Positions 8,929 through 17,284 of a DNA stretch of 64,000 nt are shown here, in pieces. Source of the DNA: Alicyclobacillus sendaiensis NBRC 100866. GTDB taxonomy: Bacteria > Bacillota > Bacilli > Alicyclobacillales > Alicyclobacillaceae. The position numbers and the translations under genes are program-made. Location: NCBI RefSeq assembly GCF_001552675.1, contig NZ_BCRQ01000002.1, positions 30,889 through 94,888 of the forward strand, written 5' to 3'. The notes beneath the pieces were generated by a model that saw only the letters and a list, made by a program, of their open reading frames with translations, was not told where the DNA came from and searched no databases. How positions within the stretch are numbered: the first letter of the stretch is position 1; each line of letters starts with the position of its first letter.

Positions 8929-9539
8929 GCGACGTCGTCGTGATCGGCCGCACCAACGCGGGCAAGACCTCCGCGTGTCTTCGCCTGGCGCGCGCCCTTG
9001 GCGTGGAAGATTTGGTCTGGATGGTGGAGCGAACGGACGGTGGAAAGGAACGGCGCAGGCTGCCCATCCGCGAGGCCGAGCGCTGGCTCACGTCGGGGGA
9101 GCCCCATTCGACCACATCGCTCCAGACGCTCACCATTCCCGTGGCGAGGGGAAAGGTGAACCGGTCGGTCGACATCGTCGACAGCACCGGATTGGCGGAC
9201 GGCCGCGTCGGGGACGAGCGGGTCCGCCGCGCGATGGGCCAGACGCTCCGCGCGTTGATCTCGGCCAAGGCCGTGTTGCACGTAGTCGACGCGGCGGAAG
9301 TCGGGCGCTCGCTCGAGGCTCGCGCAGCGCCCTTTCACGCTCTGGACGAACAGCTGGTGGCGATTGGGCGCACGAAGGCGTTTTACCTTGTGCTCGCCAA
9401 CAAGATCGATTTGCCTTTCGCGGAGCGAGGCGTCGCATGGTTGCGGGGGCGCCTCCACGACGCGCGCGTGATCGCCACGTCCGCCAAGACGGGTGCGGGC
9501 TTTGACGAGGTGAAGCGATATGTATGGAAGTTGGCTTGA
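8925..9539 (+). CDS. Small Ras-like GTPase inserted in spoVK-hflX operon
   Basis: 204-residue protein consisting of one TRAFAC-class G domain: G1 GRTNAGKT (residues 8-15), G3 DSTG (about 86-89), G4 NKID (about 159-162) and G5 TSAKTG (about 183-188). There is no KH, coiled-coil or other appended domain, so it is not Era, EngA or HflX. The start overlaps the spoVK stop, and the 3' end overlaps the next gene by 20 bp, so co-translation with spoVK is likely. Role unknown; a regulatory switch tied to the AAA+ ATPase or to the adjacent membrane protein is a guess from context. Confidence 0.75.
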   Translation: MSDVVVIGRTNAGKTSACLRLARALGVEDLVWMVERTDGGKERRRLPIREAERWLTSGEPHSTTSLQTLTIPVARGKVNRSVDIVDSTGLADGRVGDERVRRAMGQTLRALISAKAVLHVVDAAEVGRSLEARAAPFHALDEQLVAIGRTKAFYLVLANKIDLPFAERGVAWLRGRLHDARVIATSAKTGAGFDEVKRYVWKLA

Positions 9540-10146
9540 TCTCGTTCGCCTCTTTGGTGCGCTGCTCTTGGCCGGCCTTGCGGTCAAGTGGATGGACGAC
9601 GTCCTCGACGTGGACTACGACCTCTGTCAGGGTCAGCGCACGCTCGCCGCGCGATTCGGCCGGGCGGCCCTTCCTTACGCCATGGTCGTCATGGCGTGCG
9701 CTGTGGCGCTCGCCCAATCGCCGGCCATCGCGGCGTTCTTGGGGGCGTACGCGGTCGGGATGTTTGCGCGGCCGTTCGAACGGCTGCCATCCCAACTCCC
9801 GGCGTGGGCGGAAAGCCTCGTCGCGCTCTGCCTGTGTTCGATCATCGTCGGCTGGCGGGGCGCTTTGTGGGCCGCATCCTTCATGCTCGCCGTGGACTGG
9901 CTGGACGATCTCGTCGACCGTTTTCGCGACGCGGCGACCGGCCAATGGAACGCGGTGATTCGCTTTGGCCTCGTGGAAGCGTTGCTCGTCATTCTCGGCG
10001 CGCTCGCCGTCGCCATCTTTTCCGAGGTGATCTGGAGCCTCGTCGGACTCGTCGCCTTGGCCGCGGTCACGGTCGTATCCGAGATGACGACGTCGAAACT
10101 GGTGCCGGAAGATAGGGGGGAGGGGCCATGGTCGCGTCTCTCGTGA
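9520..10146 (+). CDS. UbiA-like multi-pass membrane protein
   Basis: 208-residue protein with five or six hydrophobic segments and two Asp-rich motifs: WMDDVLDVDYD (about residues 24-34), directly followed by GQRTLAARFG, and DWLDDLVDRFRD (about 127-138). The first block strongly recalls the Asp-rich motif plus GKRTLA of UbiA/MenA prenyltransferases, and the second could be the other diphosphate/Mg site. It is shorter than usual (about 290 residues) and lacks the normal region before motif 1. Start ATG follows GAGGTGA and overlaps the GTPase gene. Function is inferred only; a lipid-modifying or lipid-binding role is possible. Confidence 0.6.
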   Translation: MYGSWLDLVRLFGALLLAGLAVKWMDDVLDVDYDLCQGQRTLAARFGRAALPYAMVVMACAVALAQSPAIAAFLGAYAVGMFARPFERLPSQLPAWAESLVALCLCSIIVGWRGALWAASFMLAVDWLDDLVDRFRDAATGQWNAVIRFGLVEALLVILGALAVAIFSEVIWSLVGLVALAAVTVVSEMTTSKLVPEDRGEGPWSRLS

Positions 10147-10346
10147 CGGGGCTCGTGCTCCTGCTCGCCGCCCTGTCGTACCACGCCGGGCGCCGCGCGG
10201 GATTTGAATCGGGGCGTCGGGTCGGCTGGGCGGAAGCGCCGCTCGCGCTCCGCATGCGCTATCAGCTTGATGCGCGCTGCCCGATCTGCGATGATAGCGA
10301 AGGATCAAGCGGCGAGGAGGCAGAGCGCGAGAGCTGTGGAAGATGA
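10128..10346 (+). CDS. Small membrane protein with C-terminal CxxC
   Basis: 72-residue protein: one N-terminal membrane helix (about residues 3-18), then a basic Arg/Gly stretch and a soluble tail with CPIC (about 51-54) and a late Cys. GGGGAGGGG precedes the ATG, the start overlaps the upstream gene by 19 bp, and the 3' end overlaps hflX by about 10 bp, all typical of a translated operon member. A metal-binding or redox role for the cysteines is possible. I do not recognise a family. Confidence 0.55.
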   Translation: MVASLVTGLVLLLAALSYHAGRRAGFESGRRVGWAEAPLALRMRYQLDARCPICDDSEGSSGEEAERESCGR

Positions 10347-11433
10347 GAAGGCCGTACTTCTGGTGTGGCAGCGCGACGACGAGTCGCCGGACGACCTTGC
10401 GTATCGCGTCGAGGAGTTGACGGGGCTGTGCGCAGCGGCCGGCGCGACCGTGGTGGGATCCGTCGTGCAGCGGCGCAGATCCCCGGATGCCCGTTGGTAC
10501 CTGGGTCAAGGCAAGGTGGAGGTGCTCGGTCGGCTGGTGGAGGCGACGAGTGCGGACCTCGTGGTGGCGGACGGCGAACTGCGGCCTACGCAGGCGCGCA
10601 ACTTGGAGGACGCCGTGGGCCGGCGCATCGTCGATCGCACCGTGCTCATTCTCGACATCTTTGCCCGCAGGGCCGTGAGCCGCGAAGGGAAACTTCAGGT
10701 CGAGATCGCCCAACTCAAGTACCTGCTGCCACGGCTTGCCGGGCGCGGCGCGGCGTGGTCGCGGCTCGGCGGCGGCATCGGCACGCGCGGACCGGGCGAG
10801 TCGAAGCTCGAACTCGACAGGCGGCGGATTCGCGCGCGGATCGCCAAACTGGAGCGCGATCTCGCCGAGCTCGCCGCGCATCGATCGCGGCTTCGGCAGC
10901 GCCGGGTCCGCGACAGCGCGGTGGTGGCGCTTGTCGGGTACACGAACGCCGGCAAGACCACCGTGCGCGCGCGGTGGGTGGCGGATCGGGGGCGAACGGC
11001 GGAAACCTTCGGGCGGGATCGGCTGTTTGACACGCTCGACGTCACGGCGCGGCGCGTCTTTGCGCGAAGCGGGGAGCCCTACGTCGTGACGGACACGGTC
11101 GGGTTCGTGGAACACCTGCCGCACCACTTGGTCGAGGCGTTTCGCTCGACGCTCGAGGAAGTGGTGTACGCGGACGTGGTTGTCCTTGTGGTGGACGCGT
11201 CACGCGCTCCGGAGCGGCATCTGCGGGCGACGCGCCAGGTGCTTGCGGATCTAGGGGCGCTGGACAAGCCCATCATCACGTTTTACAACAAGATGGATCT
11301 CGCAGCTTGGCAGCCGCCGCCGGATCTCGAGTCACAACAGACGGTGTACGGAAGCGCCGTCGGCGGGAACCTGGAGCCGCTGTACCAGGCGGTCGAGGCG
11401 AGGCTGCAGCAAGCAAAGGAGAAGGCGGACTGA
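10336..11433 (+). CDS. hflX: Ribosome-associated GTPase HflX
   Basis: About 365 residues. An N-terminal HflX domain (with GQGKVEVL and the conserved RRIVDRTVLILDIF region), the Gly-rich linker (GGGIGTRGPGE), a helical segment, then a G domain: G1 GYTNAGKT at about 201-208, G3 DTVGF near 252, G4 NKMD near 318. HflX binds the 50S subunit and splits or rescues stalled ribosomes. The P-loop is followed by TVRARW rather than the usual STLFNAL, a local deviation. GTG 10336 fits the length of homologues; ATG 10291 is an alternative with 15 more residues. Matches ynbA in the Bacillus spoVK-ynbA-ynbB-glnRA order. Confidence 0.9.
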   Translation: MEDEKAVLLVWQRDDESPDDLAYRVEELTGLCAAAGATVVGSVVQRRRSPDARWYLGQGKVEVLGRLVEATSADLVVADGELRPTQARNLEDAVGRRIVDRTVLILDIFARRAVSREGKLQVEIAQLKYLLPRLAGRGAAWSRLGGGIGTRGPGESKLELDRRRIRARIAKLERDLAELAAHRSRLRQRRVRDSAVVALVGYTNAGKTTVRARWVADRGRTAETFGRDRLFDTLDVTARRVFARSGEPYVVTDTVGFVEHLPHHLVEAFRSTLEEVVYADVVVLVVDASRAPERHLRATRQVLADLGALDKPIITFYNKMDLAAWQPPPDLESQQTVYGSAVGGNLEPLYQAVEARLQQAKEKAD

Positions 11434-11435
11434 GG

Positions 11436-12704
11436 ATGTTTTTGGATGCGAAGGCAGACGATATTCACGCGTACGTCGAATCGTGCGCGCGCAAGATAGA
11501 GCCTTTTCAGCGAAGGTCGGAGGCGGTGGCCCTCGCGAATCAGGAGCGCGTGTTGGAGGCGTTTTGGCGCCACGAGGTGGCGCAGTTCCACCTCGTCGGA
11601 TCGACCGGGTATGGGCTCGGCGACGCGGGCCGGGAGAAGTTGGAGGCCCTTTACGCGGACGTGTTTGGCGCCGAGGCCGCTTTGGTGCGCCCGCAGATGG
11701 TCTCGGGGACGCACGCCATCTCCCTCGCGCTGTTTGGCTGTCTGCGCCCGGGTGAGCGGCTCGTTGTCGCCACGGGCGTCCCGTACGACACGCTTCATGC
11801 CGTGCTGGGGCTTCGTCCGGCGGCCGGATCGCTCGCGGAGCACGGCGTGGACGTCGAGATCGTGGCGCTCGGCGCGGATGGAGACATGGACCTCGGCGCC
11901 ATCGAACGCGCGGTGCGGGCGCCCGAGGTGCGAATGGTCTTGTTTCAGCGCTCGCGGGGATATGGAGAGAGGCGATCGTTTTCCATCGCGGAACTCGAGA
12001 AGGCGTTCTCGGCGGTGCGAGCTGTGCGCTCGGACGTCTGGATCGCGGTGGACAACTGTTACGGCGAGTTCGTGGAGGAGCGCGAGCCCTGCCATGTGGG
12101 TGCTGACGTCGCGATGGGGTCGCTCATCAAGAATCCGGGCGCAGGGCTGTGCCCGACGGGCGGCTACGTCGTGGGGCGGCGAGAGATTGTGGAGCGCGTC
12201 GCCGCGCGGCTCGTGGCGCCGGGCACGGCGGCGGAGTACGGACCCACCGGACCTTACCTGCTCACCATGTTTCAGGCGCTGTTTCTAGCGCCGCACGCTG
12301 TGCTTCAGGCGGTGAAAGGATCTCGCCTCATGGCCGCGGCTCTTCAGGGACTTGGCTTCCGCGTGAGTCCCGAGCCAGAGGCAGAGCGGACGGACCTCAT
12401 CTTGTCCGTCGAGTTGGGCTCGCCGGATCGCCTTCTGGCCTTCTGCCGGGCCATTCAGTCGGTTGCGCCCGTCGATTCGCACGTGCGCCCAGAACCGGCG
12501 CCCATGGCGGGGTACGCCGATCCCGTCGTCATGGCCGCGGGGACGTTCATTCAGGGCGCCTCTCTGGAATTGACTGCCGACGCGCCGATGCGGCCGCCGT
12601 ACATGGCGTACGTGCAAGGAGGGCTGACCTACGAACACGTGGTGTTGGCGGTTCGCCGCGTCGTGGCCGCGATCGCGCCGCTTGCGTCAAAGAATATCAC
12701 GTGA
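11436..12704 (+). CDS. PLP-dependent methionine gamma-lyase-family protein (YnbB-like)
   Basis: 422-residue fold-type I PLP enzyme of the Met_gamma_lyase/aluminium-resistance family. The Schiff-base lysine is probably Lys232 in SLIKNPGAG; the glycine-rich cofactor region is MVSGTHAIS, and the Asp that contacts the pyridine is in WIAVDNCYGEF. The family acts on sulphur amino acids in annotation, but the substrate of the Bacillus orthologue YnbB is not settled. The ATG follows the hflX stop by 2 bp, so the two are translationally coupled. Position before glnR-glnA is conserved in Bacillus. Confidence 0.85.
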   Translation: MFLDAKADDIHAYVESCARKIEPFQRRSEAVALANQERVLEAFWRHEVAQFHLVGSTGYGLGDAGREKLEALYADVFGAEAALVRPQMVSGTHAISLALFGCLRPGERLVVATGVPYDTLHAVLGLRPAAGSLAEHGVDVEIVALGADGDMDLGAIERAVRAPEVRMVLFQRSRGYGERRSFSIAELEKAFSAVRAVRSDVWIAVDNCYGEFVEEREPCHVGADVAMGSLIKNPGAGLCPTGGYVVGRREIVERVAARLVAPGTAAEYGPTGPYLLTMFQALFLAPHAVLQAVKGSRLMAAALQGLGFRVSPEPEAERTDLILSVELGSPDRLLAFCRAIQSVAPVDSHVRPEPAPMAGYADPVVMAAGTFIQGASLELTADAPMRPPYMAYVQGGLTYEHVVLAVRRVVAAIAPLASKNIT

Positions 12705-12708
12705 GTGA

Positions 12709-12737
12709 TTGTCGTGGCGCGCCCTCCATGTTACGAT
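12709..12737 (+). promoter_or_regulatory. Sigma-A promoter of glnR-glnA
   Basis: TTGTCG (12709-12714), 17 bp, TACGAT (12732-12737). A near-match to the GlnR/TnrA box covers the -10 element (12729-12745), which would allow autorepression. Confidence 0.65.
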
Positions 12738-12745
12738 AAGTCTCA
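12729..12745 (+). promoter_or_regulatory. Candidate GlnR operator
   Basis: TGTTACGATAAGTCTCA fits the GlnR/TnrA consensus TGTNA-N7-TNACA at all but one defined position (T for A). It overlaps the -10 of the glnR promoter, where GlnR is known to repress its own operon in Bacillus. Confidence 0.5.
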
Positions 12746-12771
12746 ACAGGTCGCACAGGGAGGGGCGCGCC

Positions 12772-13158
12772 GTGGATTTGGAAGAGCGCAGGAACATGCC
12801 CTTATTTTCGATAGGCACGGTGCAAAAGCTGACGGGGCTTAGCGCACGGCAAATCCGTTACTACGAAGAGCACGGGTTGATCCAGCCGGCGCGCACGCCC
12901 GGGAATCAGCGGCAGTTTTCGTTTGCCGACGTGGAGCGCCTGATGCAGATCCGGCAATTGCTCGACGAAGGTCACAACATCGCGAGCGTGAAGCGCAACC
13001 TTCTCGAGAAAGACAGGCGGCCGAGATCGAGCCGCCCGTTGGCGACACGCGACGTGCCCGATTCCGAAGTGTATCAGTGGCTGGAGCGCGAGCTGATGGA
13101 GCGGCGGCAAACGGGCGAGTTTCAGGGCGATTTGTCTCGCTTCTACCGCCACCGCTGA
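12772..13158 (+). CDS. glnR: MerR-family nitrogen regulator GlnR
   Basis: 128-residue MerR-family repressor with the N-terminal winged helix (FSIGTVQKLTGLSARQIRYYEEHGL, starting about residue 12) and a short dimerisation/C-terminal region without a ligand domain, as in GlnR/TnrA. GlnR represses glutamine synthetase genes when nitrogen is plentiful, responding to feedback-inhibited glutamine synthetase through its C-terminal tail. GTG 12772 is preceded by GGGAGGGG with 7 bp spacing. It lies directly before glnA with a 22 bp gap, and a candidate operator is seen in its own promoter. Confidence 0.92.
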   Translation: MDLEERRNMPLFSIGTVQKLTGLSARQIRYYEEHGLIQPARTPGNQRQFSFADVERLMQIRQLLDEGHNIASVKRNLLEKDRRPRSSRPLATRDVPDSEVYQWLERELMERRQTGEFQGDLSRFYRHR

Positions 13159-13180
13159 ATGAGCCGCGAGGGAGGATCGT

Positions 13181-14518
13181 ATGCGGAAAGAATACACAAA
13201 AGAAGAAATATTGAAACTGGCTGAAGCGAACGACGTGCGGTACGTGCGCCTACAGTTCACCGACTTGCTCGGCATCGTGAAGAACGTGGAAATCCCGGTG
13301 GACCAGCTGCCGAAGGCCCTGGACAACCGCATCATGTTCGACGGTTCGTCGATTCAAGGGTTCGTCCGCATCGAGGAGTCGGATATGTATCTGGCGCCGG
13401 ATCGGTCGACGTGGCTCATCTTTCCGTGGGACACGCCACAGGGCAAAGTGGCCCGCCTGATCTGCGATGTGAATCTTCCGGACGGCGCGCCCTTCGCGGG
13501 CGATCCGCGATCGGTGCTCAAGCGCGTGTGCGAGAAGGCGAGGCAGATGGGGTTCTCCGCGTTCAACGTCGGCCCGGAGCCGGAATTCTTCCTGTTCAAA
13601 CTCGATGAAAACGGGAAACCGACGCTCGACCTCAACGACGAAGGGGGTTACTTTGACTGGGCCCCGGTCGATCTCGGCGAGAACTGCCGGCGCGACATCG
13701 TCCTCGCGCTGGAGCAAATGGGGTTTCAGATTGAGGCGTCGCACCACGAGGTGGCGCCGGGGCAGCACGAGATCGACTTTCGTTACGCGGAGGCGGTGGA
13801 GGCGGCCGACAACCTCACCACCTTCCGGCTGGTCGTGAAGACGGTCGCGCGAGAGCATGGGCTGCACGCCACCTTCATGCCGAAGCCGCTCTACGGCATC
13901 AACGGTTCCGGCATGCACACGCACCTGTCGCTCTTCCGCGACGGCCAGAACGCCTTCTACGACCCCGAAGGGGAGATGGGGCTCAGCGAAACAGCGCTCC
14001 ATTTTGTCGCTGGGCTGCTCGAGCACGCCCGGGCGTTCACGGCCATCTGCAATCCGCTCGTGAACTCGTACAAGCGCCTGGTGCCCGGCTACGAAGCGCC
14101 AAGCTACATCGCCTGGAGCGGGAAAAACCGGTCGCCGCTCATCCGGGTCCCTGCCGCGCGCGGCATGTCGACGCGGGTCGAGGTTCGCAGCCCTGACCCG
14201 AGCTGCAACCCGTATCTCGCCATCGCGTCGCTGCTCGCCGCCGGGCTCGACGGGATTGAGCGCGAGCTCGAGCCTCCGCCGCCCGTCAATCGCAACATCT
14301 ACATGATGACCGAAGCGGAAAAGGAGGAGGCGGGCATTCGAAGCCTGCCGTCGAACCTCAACGAGGCGCTGGACGCCTTGATCCGGGACCAAGTGATTAT
14401 GGACGCGCTCGGCGAACACGTCCTGCTTCACTTCATCGAGGCCAAGCGCATCGAGTGGAACATGTTCCGCACGCAGGTGACGGAGTGGGAGCGCGAGCAG
14501 TACTTCACCATCTATTGA
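13181..14518 (+). CDS. glnA: Glutamine synthetase, type I (GSI-alpha)
   Basis: 445-residue glutamine synthetase forming glutamine from glutamate, ammonia and ATP. Seen: FDGSSIQGF in the beta-grasp domain, the metal-site [11 protein letters not shown], the catalytic loop [13 protein letters not shown], and [21 protein letters not shown]. The Arg in GFVRIEESD corresponds to the Arg62 feedback residue of Bacillus GS. The length of about 445, without the adenylylation-site insertion of GSI-beta enzymes, fits the feedback-inhibited Firmicute type. GGGAGGAT lies upstream of the ATG; a strong hairpin follows the stop. Confidence 0.97.
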   Translation: MRKEYTKEEILKLAEANDVRYVRLQFTDLLGIVKNVEIPVDQLPKALDNRIMFDGSSIQGFVRIEESDMYLAPDRSTWLIFPWDTPQGKVARLICDVNLPDGAPFAGDPRSVLKRVCEKARQMGFSAFNVGPEPEFFLFKLDENGKPTLDLNDEGGYFDWAPVDLGENCRRDIVLALEQMGFQIEASHHEVAPGQHEIDFRYAEAVEAADNLTTFRLVVKTVAREHGLHATFMPKPLYGINGSGMHTHLSLFRDGQNAFYDPEGEMGLSETALHFVAGLLEHARAFTAICNPLVNSYKRLVPGYEAPSYIAWSGKNRSPLIRVPAARGMSTRVEVRSPDPSCNPYLAIASLLAAGLDGIERELEPPPPVNRNIYMMTEAEKEEAGIRSLPSNLNEALDALIRDQVIMDALGEHVLLHFIEAKRIEWNMFRTQVTEWEREQYFTIY

Positions 14519-14528
14519 ATCGCTCGCC

Positions 14529-14556
14529 AGGGGTGGCCGCCTGAGGTCACCCCTTC
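14529..14556. terminator. Bidirectional terminator between glnA and lacI-type gene
   Basis: AGGGGTG (14529-14535) pairs with CACCCCT (14548-14554), followed by TCTT. It sits just after glnA and overlaps the last codons of the convergent regulator gene, so it could serve both strands. Confidence 0.65.
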
Positions 14557-15569
14557 TTCGCGATCCGCGTGGGAGGCGGCGCCGTGGAACTGCGCACGGC
14601 GATCTCCGAGTGGAGCACAATGCGCGTCGGCGTCTTCCGCACGCCTTCAATGCGCTCGAGCAGGAGCTGTGCGCCGAGCGAGCCGTAGTTGTACGCTGGT
14701 TGAATCGCCGCCGTGGCGAGCGAATCGACGGAGGCGAGATCGTCCGTGTTGCCGAAGCTGACCACGCTGATGTCCTGAGGAATGGACAGGCCGAGCGCGC
14801 GCAGCCTTCGGACGATGTGCGCGTACTGAAACATGTTGCCGAGAAACAGGGCGGTGGGCGCGTCGGGGCGCCCGACGAGCCCATCGATGAACGACGCGTC
14901 CATGTCTCTCGTCATGGGCGCGGTGAAGATCAGGCTCTCATCAACAGGAATGGACCGGTGGACAAGGGCATCGCGGTACCCGTCGAGCCGCTCGCGGCTG
15001 GATGCGCTGTGGAGCGGGCCCACCACGGCGGCGATGCGCTCGTGCCCGAGGTCCAAGAGGTGTTCCACCAGTCGGCGCGAGGTCTCGCGAATGTCGCCCT
15101 TGACGAGATCGGCGTCGAGTCCCTCGATCTCGCGGTCGATGAGGACAAACGGCACCTGTTGCTCGGCGAGCCGCGCCAGGTTTTCGCTTGACGGATCCCC
15201 AACGGGAACCACCAGCAATCCGCGCACCTGGTAATCGAGACACATCTGCACGTATTCCTGCTCTTTCTGCAGGTCTTCGTCCGTGTTGGCGATGAACACG
15301 CGAAAGCCGTGTTTGCGCGCCACGTCCTCCATCCCGCGCGCGATAAAGGTGAAAAACGGGTTGGTGATGTCGGGCACGATGAGCATCCACGTATCGTGCG
15401 GAGACGACTGTTGGCCCTTCGGCACGTAGTTGAGTTCCTGCATGGCGGCGAGCACCTTTTGCCTCGTGGCAGGCTTGACATAACCGGAGTTGTTCACCAC
15501 GCGAGATACGGTCATGATGGACACGCCTGCGCGCTTCGCGACATCCGCCATCGTGGTCACGCTGGTCAT
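14547..15569 (-). CDS. LacI-family transcriptional regulator (hexuronate locus)
   Basis: 340 residues: a LacI helix-turn-helix at about 5-28 (TMADVAKRAGVSIMTVSRVVN), the hinge helix, and a periplasmic-binding-protein-like sensor domain (MLIVPDITNPFF to the GAQLLLERI region). It is divergent from uxaA and probably represses the uxaA-uxaB genes until a hexuronate or pathway intermediate binds; the ligand is not deducible. AGAAGG abuts the chosen ATG; an alternative ATG lies six codons inside (15551). Several palindromes in the 200-bp intergenic region are candidate operators. Confidence 0.9.
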   Translation of the reverse strand: MTSVTTMADVAKRAGVSIMTVSRVVNNSGYVKPATRQKVLAAMQELNYVPKGQQSSPHDTWMLIVPDITNPFFTFIARGMEDVARKHGFRVFIANTDEDLQKEQEYVQMCLDYQVRGLLVVPVGDPSSENLARLAEQQVPFVLIDREIEGLDADLVKGDIRETSRRLVEHLLDLGHERIAAVVGPLHSASSRERLDGYRDALVHRSIPVDESLIFTAPMTRDMDASFIDGLVGRPDAPTALFLGNMFQYAHIVRRLRALGLSIPQDISVVSFGNTDDLASVDSLATAAIQPAYNYGSLGAQLLLERIEGVRKTPTRIVLHSEIAVRSSTAPPPTRIAKKG

Positions 15570-15585
15570 CCTTCTCTCGAACCTT

Positions 15586-15597
15586 TTTCATGTGAAA
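15586..15597. promoter_or_regulatory. Candidate operator, TTTCA-TG-TGAAA palindrome
   Basis: Perfect 5-bp arms around a 2-bp centre, 10 bp upstream of the TTGACA element of the uxaA promoter and about 17 bp upstream of the LacI-family start codon. Placement suits autoregulation plus control of uxaA, but the binding protein is inferred. Confidence 0.35.
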
Positions 15598-15606
15598 GAT
15601 AACATA

Positions 15607-15636
15607 TTGACAACGCTTTTTCGAGCGGCGTATACT
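15607..15636 (+). promoter_or_regulatory. Strong sigma-A promoter upstream of uxaA
   Basis: Consensus TTGACA (15607-15612), 18 bp spacer, TATACT (15631-15636). The predicted transcript has an unusually long leader (~130 nt) before the uxaA GTG. An imperfect dyad (TGAATCGCGA at 15642 and TCGCATTCA at 15658) lies right at the transcription start. Confidence 0.7.
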
Positions 15637-15682
15637 GCACTTGAATCGCGAGAGAAATCGCATTCATGGTGCCGTTTTTTGT

Positions 15683-15741
15683 TTGTGCAATATGTTAATT
15701 TAACAGTTATGCTAACCGTAAGTTGCACATCAGTTGCACAA
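15683..15741 (+). promoter_or_regulatory. Cluster of TTGCACA elements and a GTTAA-T-TTAAC palindrome
   Basis: TTGTGCAA at 15683-15690 (inverted copy), palindrome GTTAATTTAAC at 15694-15704, and two direct copies of AGTTGCACA whose TTGCACA cores start at 15723 and 15734, an 11-bp repeat period equal to about one helical turn. All lie in the uxaA leader just upstream of the ribosome binding site. They look like protein-binding sites; the protein is unknown. Confidence 0.45.
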
Positions 15742-15771
15742 TGGAACAGGCGACAAAGGAGGCGGTTCCGC

Positions 15772-17268
15772 GTGGCGCCCAAGGTTTTGCATCTCTCGCC
15801 GGTGGACGACGTCGTCGTCGCGCTTGAACCGCTCGACGCGGGGGAGGTCGTCGAGACGGCCTTCGGCCCGGTGGACGCCCGGGAGCCCGTGGCGATGGGG
15901 CACAAGCTCGCCGTCAAACCGGTGAAGTGCGGAGACGCGGTGCACAAGTACGGTTTTCCCATCGGTGTCGCCACGCAGGACATCCGACCTGGCGAGTGGG
16001 TGCACACGCACAACCTGCGCACGGCGCTCTCGGAGCGCGGGTCCTACGCGTACCGACCGAGCGGTTCGCCGGCACCCGTCCTCGACGACGGCCTCACGTT
16101 CATGGGTTATGTCCGGCCCGACGGGCAGGTCGGCGTCCGGAACGAGATTTGGATCCTGAACACGGTCGGGTGCGTGAACAAAGTGGCCGAACGGCTCGCC
16201 GCGATGGCCGACGCCAAGTGGCGCGGAGACGGCATCGATGGCGTGTACCACTTTGCGCATCCCTACGGGTGTTCACAGCTTGGCGACGATCTCGTCTACA
16301 CCCAGTCTCTGCTCGCGGGCCTCGTCCGACACCCGAACGCAGCCGGCGTGCTCGTGATTGGGCTCGGATGCGAAAACAACCGGATTGAGGTGTTCCGGGA
16401 GCGGTTGCATTCGGAGACGCTGCCGAACGTGGCGTTCCTCGAACTGCAGCAAACCACCGACGAGTTCGCGGAGGGCATGCGACGCCTGGAGGCGTTGGTC
16501 GAGCGAGCGCGGGAGTGTGTCCGCCAGCCCGTGCCGCTTTCCCGGCTGAAACTGGGGCTCAAATGCGGCGGATCCGACGGCCTGTCCGGTGTGACGGCGA
16601 ATCCGCTCGTGGGCCAGGTGGCGGATCGCGTCGTCGCGCGCGGCGGCACCGCGCTTCTCACCGAAGTGCCCGAGATGTTCGGCGCGGAGACGGTGCTCAT
16701 GAATCGCGCGGACAGCCCGGAGACGTTCGCCAAAATCGTGGATCTGATTCAGTCGTGGAAGGATTATTACACGCGCCACGGCCAGCCCGTGTACGAGAAC
16801 CCTTCGCCCGGCAACAAGGCGGGTGGCATCACCACGTTGGAGGAGAAGTCGCTTGGAGCCGTGCAAAAGGGCGGCCGGCTCTCCCGAGTGGTCGACGTGC
16901 TGGGCTATGGTGAACCAGCCGTGAAACCAGGCCTCAACCTGGTTTCGGCGCCCGGAAACGACATGGTGTCGGTGAGCGCGCTCGCCGCGAGCGGTGCGCA
17001 GGTGATTCTGTTCACCACGGGCCGGGGCACGCCGTTTGGCGGACCTGTACCGACGCTGAAGGTTGCGAGCAATCGCCAGCTTGCCTCGTCGAAACCCAGC
17101 TGGATCGACTTTGACGCGGGCCGGATCGTGCTGGGGGAATCGATGGACGATCTCGCCGACGAATTGCTGTACAAAGTCATTCGCGTGGCGTCCGGGGAAG
17201 AACTGGCCCGGAACGAAGTGAATGGGTATCGCGAGATTGCCATCTTCAAGGACGGCGTCACCCTTTGA
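15772..17268 (+). CDS. uxaA: Altronate dehydratase
   Basis: 498-residue UxaA-family dehydratase converting D-altronate to 2-keto-3-deoxygluconate in the galacturonate branch. The N-terminal SAF-like domain (about residues 1-90, with MGHKLAVKPV and THNL) is followed by the large domain with conserved cysteines (GYSQL-like YGCSQLGDD, GLGCENN, LKCGGSDG). Length equals E. coli UxaA (about 495), so it carries both domains in one chain. GTG 15772 is chosen because AAAGGAGG (15755-15762) lies 9 bp upstream. It is first in an operon with the isomerase-like and uxaB genes. Confidence 0.92.
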   Translation: MAPKVLHLSPVDDVVVALEPLDAGEVVETAFGPVDAREPVAMGHKLAVKPVKCGDAVHKYGFPIGVATQDIRPGEWVHTHNLRTALSERGSYAYRPSGSPAPVLDDGLTFMGYVRPDGQVGVRNEIWILNTVGCVNKVAERLAAMADAKWRGDGIDGVYHFAHPYGCSQLGDDLVYTQSLLAGLVRHPNAAGVLVIGLGCENNRIEVFRERLHSETLPNVAFLELQQTTDEFAEGMRRLEALVERARECVRQPVPLSRLKLGLKCGGSDGLSGVTANPLVGQVADRVVARGGTALLTEVPEMFGAETVLMNRADSPETFAKIVDLIQSWKDYYTRHGQPVYENPSPGNKAGGITTLEEKSLGAVQKGGRLSRVVDVLGYGEPAVKPGLNLVSAPGNDMVSVSALAASGAQVILFTTGRGTPFGGPVPTLKVASNRQLASSKPSWIDFDAGRIVLGESMDDLADELLYKVIRVASGEELARNEVNGYREIAIFKDGVTL

Positions 17269-17284
17269 GTGAAGCGGAGGTTGG

